From Methanobrevibacter sp. TMH8 (lineage in GTDB: Archaea > Methanobacteriota > Methanobacteria > Methanobacteriales > Methanobacteriaceae): 64,000 nt of DNA. The first letter of the stretch is position 1. Each line of letters starts with the position of its first letter. The stretch spans positions 62,001 to 126,000 of the forward strand of contig NZ_JAHLZE010000038.1 of NCBI RefSeq assembly GCF_020148105.1. Direction: 5' to 3'. The notes under the pieces are model-generated. The model was not told the DNA's origin. It was given only the letters and a program-made list of their open reading frames with translations, and did no database searches. The position numbers and the translations under genes are program-made. Shown here piece after piece: positions 58,204 to 64,000 of the stretch.

Positions 58204-59505
58204 ATGGTATGGAATCAAAAAACAGAATGCATGGATTTAAAAGAAAAAGAGAAACTGCAGCTAAAAAGGCTACAAGAGACAGTTAAAAAAGCTTATGAAA
58301 ATGTCCCATTTTATAAAAATAAATTTGATGAAGTAGGAATTAAACCAGAAGATATTAAAACTTTGGAAGATATAGAAAAATTACCATTTACAACTAAAAC
58401 AGACCTTCGTGATGCTTATCCTTTTGGAATGTTTGCAGTTCCTGAAGAAGAAATAATTGAAATACATACTACATCTGGAACAACTGGAAAACCAACAGTT
58501 TCAGGATATACAAAAAAAGATCTTGAAATATGGGCAGAAGTTAGTGCAAGGGCAATTACAATGGCTCTTGGAACTAGAGGAGATAGAATTCAGAACTGTT
58601 ATGGATATGGATTATTCACAGGAGGACTTGGAATTCACTATGGAGGCCACAAAGTAGGAGCAACTGTAGTCCCAATCTCTGCTGGAAATACAAAACGTCA
58701 GATTGAAGTTATGAAAGATTTTCAAAGTACAATCTTAACTTGTACTCCATCTTATGCTCTCTATTTAGCTGAAGTTCTCGAAAAAGAAGGTTTAACCCCT
58801 GAAGAAATTAGTTTAAAATCAGGAATTTTTGGAGCTGAAATGTGGACTGAAGAAATGAGAGATGAACTTGAAAAACGTCTTGGAATTATAGCTCTCAATA
58901 TTTATGGGTTAACTGAAATTATTGGCCCAGGAGTAGCTCAAGAATGTTCTGAGAAAGTGGGACTTCATATTTCTGATGATCATTTTTATCCCGAAATAAT
59001 TGATTCAAAAACAAAAAAACAGCTCCCTATAGGAGAAAATGGAGAATTAGTTTTAACAACTTTGACAAGAGAAGGAATGCCAGTAATAAGATTCCGTACC
59101 AAAGATATAACATCACTTAACAAAGAAACATGTAAATGTGGAAGAACATTAGTACGAATGAGTAGAATCACTGGTAGAAGTGATGATATGCTTAAAATAA
59201 GAGGCATTATAGTATTCCCATCACAAATTGAAAAAGCTTTACTTAAAATAGAAGGCTTAACCCCAAATTATCAAATTGTAATTACAAGACCTGGGGCCCT
59301 TGATGAACTTGAAATTAAAGTAGAAACCACCAAAGATCTATTTTCAGATGAAATGAGAAAAATGGAAGCTATTGAAGAAAATATAGCTAAGGTAGTCCAA
59401 AAAGAAATTGGTTTGCGTGTGAATGTAACTCTTGTAGAACCAGAATCTCTTCCAAGAAGCGAAGGAAAAGCAGTTAGAGTAATTGATGAACGGGATTTTA
59501 ATTAA
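58204..59505 (+). CDS. paaK: PaaK-like aryl-CoA ligase
   Basis: A 433-residue AMP-forming ligase. Motifs: [34 protein letters not shown] with a Cys pair CKCGR, and the hinge [17 protein letters not shown]. It activates aryl acids such as phenylacetate or indoleacetate to CoA thioesters. The ACT protein follows 29 bases later. iorA/iorB lie downstream in the opposite direction and would reductively carboxylate the aryl-CoA to an aryl pyruvate, precursor of aromatic amino acids. It differs from the PaaK-like gene at 30502-31737, which lacks this context. Confidence 0.92.
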   Translation: MVWNQKTECMDLKEKEKLQLKRLQETVKKAYENVPFYKNKFDEVGIKPEDIKTLEDIEKLPFTTKTDLRDAYPFGMFAVPEEEIIEIHTTSGTTGKPTVSGYTKKDLEIWAEVSARAITMALGTRGDRIQNCYGYGLFTGGLGIHYGGHKVGATVVPISAGNTKRQIEVMKDFQSTILTCTPSYALYLAEVLEKEGLTPEEISLKSGIFGAEMWTEEMRDELEKRLGIIALNIYGLTEIIGPGVAQECSEKVGLHISDDHFYPEIIDSKTKKQLPIGENGELVLTTLTREGMPVIRFRTKDITSLNKETCKCGRTLVRMSRITGRSDDMLKIRGIIVFPSQIEKALLKIEGLTPNYQIVITRPGALDELEIKVETTKDLFSDEMRKMEAIEENIAKVVQKEIGLRVNVTLVEPESLPRSEGKAVRVIDERDFN

Positions 59506-59534
59506 TAAGATAAAATGTAAAATGGGGAAATTTT

Positions 59535-59966
59535 ATGAAGAATAAACAAATATCAGTATTTATTGAAAATAAGGAAGGTAAATTAAAAAAAGCTATTGAT
59601 ATATTATCTAAAGAAGGTATTAATATTAGAGCTTTATCTATAGCTGACACAACTAAATTTGGAATACTAAGATTAATTATATCAGATAATGAAAAAGCAA
59701 AAAAAATTCTAGAAAAGAACAATTTTGTAGTAAAAGAAAATGAAGTAATTATTGTAGAAGTTCCAGACGAACCAAATGGTCTCAATACAGTACTTGGATA
59801 TCTTGATGATAATGGTATAAATGTAGAATATCTTTATGCATTTGTAAGTAAAAAAAGAGATGAAGCTATTGTTGTAATGAGGTTAGAAAATATAGAAGAT
59901 GGAATAAAAGTTCTAAAAAAGAATAATGCAAATCTATTAACTGATGAAGATATTAAAGATATTTAA
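59535..59966 (+). CDS. ACT-domain protein
   Basis: A 143-residue protein built from two ACT-type units: [37 protein letters not shown] (about 1-70) and [25 protein letters not shown] (about 75-143). ACT domains bind amino acids and regulate metabolic enzymes. It follows the PaaK-like ligase closely and is probably its partner, sensing an aromatic amino acid; this pairing is recurrent in methanogens. GGGGA precedes the ATG. Confidence 0.92.
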   Translation: MKNKQISVFIENKEGKLKKAIDILSKEGINIRALSIADTTKFGILRLIISDNEKAKKILEKNNFVVKENEVIIVEVPDEPNGLNTVLGYLDDNGINVEYLYAFVSKKRDEAIVVMRLENIEDGIKVLKKNNANLLTDEDIKDI

Positions 59967-60038
59967 TAATTATATTAATGAATTATATTTATTAATATAA
60001 GATAGTGAGTTATATATACTATATATACATTTAAATAA

Positions 60039-60057
60039 GTAGTTTTATTAAAACTAC
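60039..60057. terminator. Hairpin between convergent genes
   Basis: GTAGTTTT-att-AAAACTAC is a perfect 8-bp stem with a 3-base loop, between the ACT gene (plus) and the 95-residue protein (minus). It may end both transcripts, although no long T-tract follows on either strand. Confidence 0.45.
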
Positions 60058-60120
60058 CATATTTAAAATAAAACTAATATTGAAAAAATAAGTATAAAAT
60101 TAATTTAAAATTTCATTTAT

Positions 60121-60408
60121 TTATTCTTCTAAACTTTTTAATAGTTTAGCAATTTCTTCTCTAGTATATCCTAATTTTACAAATAAACTAGAAATATCCT
60201 CATTATCTTTTAATTCAGTGATTTCATTCCATTTTTTGAAATCATTTATTAAAATTGATTTTATTAAGAGTTGAATTGTTATTAAAGTATTACTATCTAT
60301 AGCTACTAAGACTTCCTCATTTTTAAAAAGACCTTTTGGATCAATTAATTCAAAGCTTTCATCAAGAGCATCTCTTTGAATGATAGCATTTTTTACTTCA
60401 TAAGCCAC
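60121..60408 (-). CDS. Small protein of unknown function
   Basis: A 95-residue acidic soluble protein. It looks helical at both ends (LLIKSILINDFKKWNEI; YTREEIAKLLKSLEE) with a strand-like centre (EEVLVAIDSNTLIT). GGTGAT precedes the ATG. It is located between the ACT gene and iorB, with about 125 bases to iorB. I do not recognise it; it may be a separate unit. Confidence 0.65.
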   Translation of the reverse strand: MAYEVKNAIIQRDALDESFELIDPKGLFKNEEVLVAIDSNTLITIQLLIKSILINDFKKWNEITELKDNEDISSLFVKLGYTREEIAKLLKSLEE

Positions 60409-60534
60409 AAAATCACCATATTAATATTTTTATTTTGCTGTTTTACTAAATTATGAATATTATCATATTTATTTTTATATTTTTTAATTTTTACTAATTA
60501 GAACTAAATTACAGAAATCAAATCATTTTTATTA

Positions 60535-61140
60535 TTAGCTATTTTTTACCAAATTATAACCATTTTCAATGGCATTTAAATTCATTTCATGGAATTTTGA
60601 ATTTAAATTGTTCTTCATAGATTTTATAATTGATTTTTTTGAAAGCGGAAATGTATCCATAGCTATAGCTCCACCAAGAAGAACCATATTTAAAGATAAA
60701 AGATTTCCAGCATCAAGAGCTAATTTTTCCCCATCAATTGGATAAACAGAATTATAATTATCATTTAAAACATTTATAATATTTTTAACATTAGGATAGC
60801 TCTGATTTAATTGAGTTAATGTTGAAGGAACTATTGGAGAGGTGTTAAAAGCTATGTTAGTATTCTTATTTGCTTTATTTAAAGCTCTAATTGCTTCAAT
60901 AGGTTCAAAACTAAGAATTATATCTGCATTAGCTTCTTCTATAATTGAACTTTTATAATCACCAATCTTTAACTCTGTAGATACAACTCCCCCTCTTTGA
61001 GACATCCCATGAATTTCACTCATTACAACTTCATGCCCTTCATGCATAGCTGCTTCACCTATGATAACAGAAGTTTTAATGATTCCCTGGCCTCCAACAC
61101 CACAAATATAAATATTATAAGAATTTTCTTTATTAAACAT
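60535..61140 (-). CDS. iorB: Indolepyruvate ferredoxin oxidoreductase, beta subunit
   Basis: A 201-residue gamma-domain-type subunit of the 2-oxoacid:ferredoxin oxidoreductases. CGVGGQGIIKTSVIIGEAAMH and SEIHGMSQRGGVVSTELK are the domain's signatures. With IorA it makes the alpha2beta2 enzyme that interconverts aryl pyruvates and aryl-acetyl-CoA with ferredoxin. It begins 153 bases after the iorA stop. Confidence 0.93.
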   Translation of the reverse strand: MFNKENSYNIYICGVGGQGIIKTSVIIGEAAMHEGHEVVMSEIHGMSQRGGVVSTELKIGDYKSSIIEEANADIILSFEPIEAIRALNKANKNTNIAFNTSPIVPSTLTQLNQSYPNVKNIINVLNDNYNSVYPIDGEKLALDAGNLLSLNMVLLGGAIAMDTFPLSKKSIIKSMKNNLNSKFHEMNLNAIENGYNLVKNS

Positions 61141-61293
61141 AAATATCCCTATTAAAATTATTATAAGAATTTTCTTTATTAAATATAATTATCTTTATTT
61201 TAATTAATTTCTATACTTTAAGTTCTTTATTTTAATTAATTTCTTTACTTAATCTTTTTATTTTAATTATTATATACTTTAATCAATATGATA

Positions 61294-63402
61294 TTAATCT
61301 TTTTTTACACCAATAGCTTTTTTATCACACATTTGCACACAGACAGTACAACCTTTACACATAAAATCATCTACAATAACTTTTCCATCGACTAAAGAAA
61401 TTGCAGGACATGCTAATGTGTCAATGCATTCATGACAATCATTACATTTATCATGTTTCACTGCCATTGGTTTTTTTGGTTTTATTCCTTTTATAAGAGT
61501 ACATGGATATTTAGCTATTATAACAGACACCCCATCATATTCAAGAGCTCTTTTATAAGTATCAACTGTATTTTTTAGATTCATAGGATTAATTGTTTCA
61601 ACAAATTCACAACCTGAAGCTTTAGCTATTGCTTCAATGGAAATTTCAGGAGCAATATCCCCCATTCCATCAACTGGAAGTCCAGGATTTGGTTGTCCTC
61701 CAGTCATTGCAGTTGTTCTATTATCAAGAACCGTTACCACAAATCTATGTTTGTTATGAACGCCATTGATAAGAGGAGGAATACCTCCATGGAAAAATGT
61801 TGAATCTCCAATAAAACTAACAATGTATTGATCAGTTCCAACAGAAAATCCACAAGCATCACCAATACTAGATCCCATTGACAGAAGGTAGTCAGTAGTT
61901 TCATAAGGAGGACTTACACCAAGAGTATAACATCCAATGTCAGAAGAAAATATAAGATTTTCATTAGCTATATTTAATTCTTCAGCTGCACGCCTAACAC
62001 CAAAATATGTAGCCCTATGAGAACAACCTGGACACAATGTAGGAGAACGTGACGGTAAATTATCTTGCATATTAGCTATTTTTTCATCACTATTTAAAGG
62101 ATTATTAGATTCATCATTAGACCTATTAAATTCATCAATAGCCCCATCATCAATAAATTCACCCATAATTATTTTATTAATAGAATTTCTCACAATATCA
62201 CAATTGAATTCATGAATAAGAGGAAAAGTTCCATCAATTTTTCCAAAGACCGGAATATCCATTCCAATTTCACCAATAGCAGCTAAAACTTCTGTTTCCA
62301 TTATTGGATCAACTTCTTCAATTACAAAAACTCCATCTAATTCTTCGAGGAAATCTAAAATCAGATCTCTTGGAAGGGGATAAGTAAAACCTAATTTCAA
62401 AATATCAATAGGTAAATTATCTTCGTTAACCACATCAAAAGCATAATTAAATGCACTACCACTAGTTATGATACCAAATCTCTTATTATTAATTTCACCA
62501 AGACTTAAATCAATATTAAAGTTAGAATCAGAAGTTTTATTAATACCATTATTACTATTAAAATTATTATTATTAATATTAATATTATTATTAATATTTT
62601 TATTTCCATTAATATTTTCTTCAATTATATGATCAATAGGTCTAAAAACCCTATTAAACTCAGAAATATTACTTATAACTCCTATATCATCCATTTTTTC
62701 TACAACTTGTCCATGCATTACCATTGCATTTTCTGGAACTGGAACAAATTGTTTTGGATTCTTTTTAAAGAAGCCTTTTTTCCAATGAACTTCTTTAGAG
62801 TTTTTTGATAAATTTGTATTTTCTTCTTTTTTAGGAACATTATCAAATTCTACAATACCTCTCATATGAGAAACCCTAGTAGTTGTACGAAGAATAACTG
62901 GAATAGAAAATTCTCTTGAAAGTTCATACCCATAAACCATCATATCTTTGACTTCTTGAGGGTTTGAAGGTTCTAATACAGGACAATTAGCTAATCTAGC
63001 GTAATGACGATTATCTTGTTCATTTTGTGAAGAAAACATTGAAGGGTCATCTGCACTTAATACAACTAGACCTCCAGGAGTTCCAGTATAAACTGCTGTC
63101 ATAAATGAATCAGAAGCAACGTTTAGACCCACATGTTTCATAAATGTAAATGATTTTACTCCACTAGCTGCACTAGCAGCTGCAACTTCCATAGCTACTT
63201 TTTCATTAGCAGAAAATTCAAAAAAAATCCCTGCATCCTTTGCAAGAACTGATAAAATATTTCCAATCTCAGAAGACGGAGTTCCTGGATAAGTTGCTGC
63301 GATTGAAATACCTGCTTCAATAGCTCCTCTAACAGCAGCTTCATTACCTAATAAAAACTCCTTATCCCCAAATTTACCTTGTACTAATTGATTTAAATCC
63401 AT
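61294..63402 (-). CDS. iorA: Indolepyruvate ferredoxin oxidoreductase, alpha subunit
   Basis: A 702-residue catalytic subunit: pyrimidine-binding domain (EAAVRGAIEAGISIAATYPGTPSSEIGN), domain II, thiamine-diphosphate domain (GDSTFFHGGIPPLIN, LDNRTTAMTGGQPNPG) and two C-terminal 4Fe-4S motifs (CNDCHECIDTLACP, CKGCTVCVQMCDKK). An Asn-rich insert of about 40 residues lies near 262-300 and another Asn/Ser-rich one near 412-440. I choose ATG 63402, eight bases after GAGGA, over ATG 63408. Paired with iorB downstream. Confidence 0.93.
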   Translation of the reverse strand: MDLNQLVQGKFGDKEFLLGNEAAVRGAIEAGISIAATYPGTPSSEIGNILSVLAKDAGIFFEFSANEKVAMEVAAASAASGVKSFTFMKHVGLNVASDSFMTAVYTGTPGGLVVLSADDPSMFSSQNEQDNRHYARLANCPVLEPSNPQEVKDMMVYGYELSREFSIPVILRTTTRVSHMRGIVEFDNVPKKEENTNLSKNSKEVHWKKGFFKKNPKQFVPVPENAMVMHGQVVEKMDDIGVISNISEFNRVFRPIDHIIEENINGNKNINNNININNNNFNSNNGINKTSDSNFNIDLSLGEINNKRFGIITSGSAFNYAFDVVNEDNLPIDILKLGFTYPLPRDLILDFLEELDGVFVIEEVDPIMETEVLAAIGEIGMDIPVFGKIDGTFPLIHEFNCDIVRNSINKIIMGEFIDDGAIDEFNRSNDESNNPLNSDEKIANMQDNLPSRSPTLCPGCSHRATYFGVRRAAEELNIANENLIFSSDIGCYTLGVSPPYETTDYLLSMGSSIGDACGFSVGTDQYIVSFIGDSTFFHGGIPPLINGVHNKHRFVVTVLDNRTTAMTGGQPNPGLPVDGMGDIAPEISIEAIAKASGCEFVETINPMNLKNTVDTYKRALEYDGVSVIIAKYPCTLIKGIKPKKPMAVKHDKCNDCHECIDTLACPAISLVDGKVIVDDFMCKGCTVCVQMCDKKAIGVKKD
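62510..62620. repeat. Asn-codon repeat tract within iorA
   Basis: Imperfect ATT/TTAATATTA repeat on the plus strand encoding the Asn/Ile-rich insert NINNNININNNNFNSNN. It disturbs no visible domain motif. Confidence 0.75.
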
Positions 63403-63981
63403 TATCATTCCTCATAAATAATATAAACAAAATAATTAAGTTAAAAACGATTTATTGAATAATAGCAATAGTATTATATTTTTAAGACATAATTATTAAT
63501 ATAATTATTATATAAACATCTCTATTCTTCTCTATCAATAATTATAAGTAATATAACAAACATATATTCTTTAAATTAAGATAAAAGTTTATAATATATA
63601 AATATGTTTGGTTTAATTATTAAATATATTTTTTGATGATTTTTACATATTATATAAATCATTTTTACAATTAATTATATAATTATATAATAATTTTTAA
63701 TATCCTTTAATAATAACAAGTATCAAGAATAATATTAAATAGAAATAAACAAATAAATCTAAATTATATACTGATATCCGCATATATACATATGTTATAT
63801 ATGTTATATAATATCAAATTATTACTAATGATTAACATGTATTATCTAAGATTATTTAATCTGATTACTATCTAGATACAGCTAAGATTAAAAATTATTT
63901 TTAATCAAATATAAATTACAAATTTAAATATATTATAAAAATTATAAATTTAGATATTAAATCTAAATATTGGAGTATAAA
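63403..63981. other. Intergenic region at the right end
   Basis: About 580 AT-rich bases between the divergent iorA and a gene start at the edge. ATATATACATATGTTATATATGTTATAT near 63781-63810 (in pieces) is a repeated TATA-rich stretch. No gene or GC-containing stem was seen. Confidence 0.4.
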
Positions 63982-64000
63982 ATGATAGAAATTAAAGTAT
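63982..64000 (+). CDS. Possible gene start at the right edge (partial)
   Basis: TGGAG followed after 6-7 bases by ATG and MIEIKV runs off the window. Spacing and a divergent position from iorA fit a real gene start, but only six codons are visible, so product and reality are unknown. Confidence 0.35.

Overview
The window is a very AT-rich (my estimate: about three quarters A+T) piece of archaeal chromosome from a methanogen of the order Methanobacteriales, most like Methanobrevibacter. The evidence: heterodisulfide reductase genes (hdrC-hdrB); a run of methanogenesis-marker genes; 2-phosphoglycerate kinase (cyclic 2,3-diphosphoglycerate pathway); diphthine synthase, Trm5 and Nob1 of archaeal type; an archaeal SRP RNA; class III (EppA-type) prepilins; and a secreted transglutaminase-like protein with pseudomurein-binding repeats. 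Species-level identity cannot be read from the sequence alone. No rRNA, CRISPR array, insertion sequence or prophage was seen.

Layout. 1-10.3 kb: a partial membrane-anchored protein cut by the left edge, two prepilins, CoaD, the secreted pseudomurein-cleaving candidate, a radical SAM protein, an aminotransferase, a cation diffusion facilitator (CDF), tRNA-Ser(GCU) and SRP RNA. 10.5-20.8 kb: a DUF998-like membrane protein, a CBS protein with 2-phosphoglycerate kinase, a phosphoesterase/MFS pair, two small conserved methanogen proteins, hdrCB and a TGT-like protein. 20.8-36 kb: a structured intergenic RNA candidate, secreted surface proteins, a MarR regulator with an MFS-CBS fusion, DJ-1/PfpI, a DUF2207-like protein, DphB, Tex, a PaaK-like ligase, Trm5 with a hexanucleotide repeat, and a decayed copy of a secreted protein gene. 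36-42 kb: MtnA, a P1B-type metal ATPase with its CsoR-type repressor, a second structured RNA candidate and NifB. 42.6-50.6 kb: marker proteins 17, 15, 5, 6, 3 and 2, a DUF2117-like protein and Nob1, all on the minus strand. 50.6-64 kb: a third structured RNA candidate, MoaB, PyrE, a PRC-barrel protein, a tandem duplication of a sodium:solute symporter plus a tiny membrane protein, a PaaK-like ligase with an ACT protein, and IorB/IorA.

How the genes fit together. HdrBC, the marker proteins and NifB belong to methanogenesis and to assembly of its catalysts. NifB lies next to the marker run, which fits a role in making the iron-sulfur clusters used in methyl-coenzyme M reductase activation. IorAB with a PaaK-like ligase and an ACT protein suggests aryl-acid assimilation into aromatic amino acids. 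The CsoR/P-ATPase pair looks like copper or related metal homeostasis. The secreted proteins and prepilins make up the cell surface.

Most notable points: (1) three intergenic loci, all on the plus strand, with a TATA box, nested perfect stems and a T-rich end, which look like undescribed non-coding RNAs; (2) two genes whose ribosome-binding sites, read with the roughly 8-nt spacing seen at neighbouring genes, point to ATT and ATA start codons; (3) two genes of 40 and 43 codons, each paired with a symporter; (4) simple-sequence expansions (poly-Asn, Asn-Thr) inside otherwise conserved enzymes.
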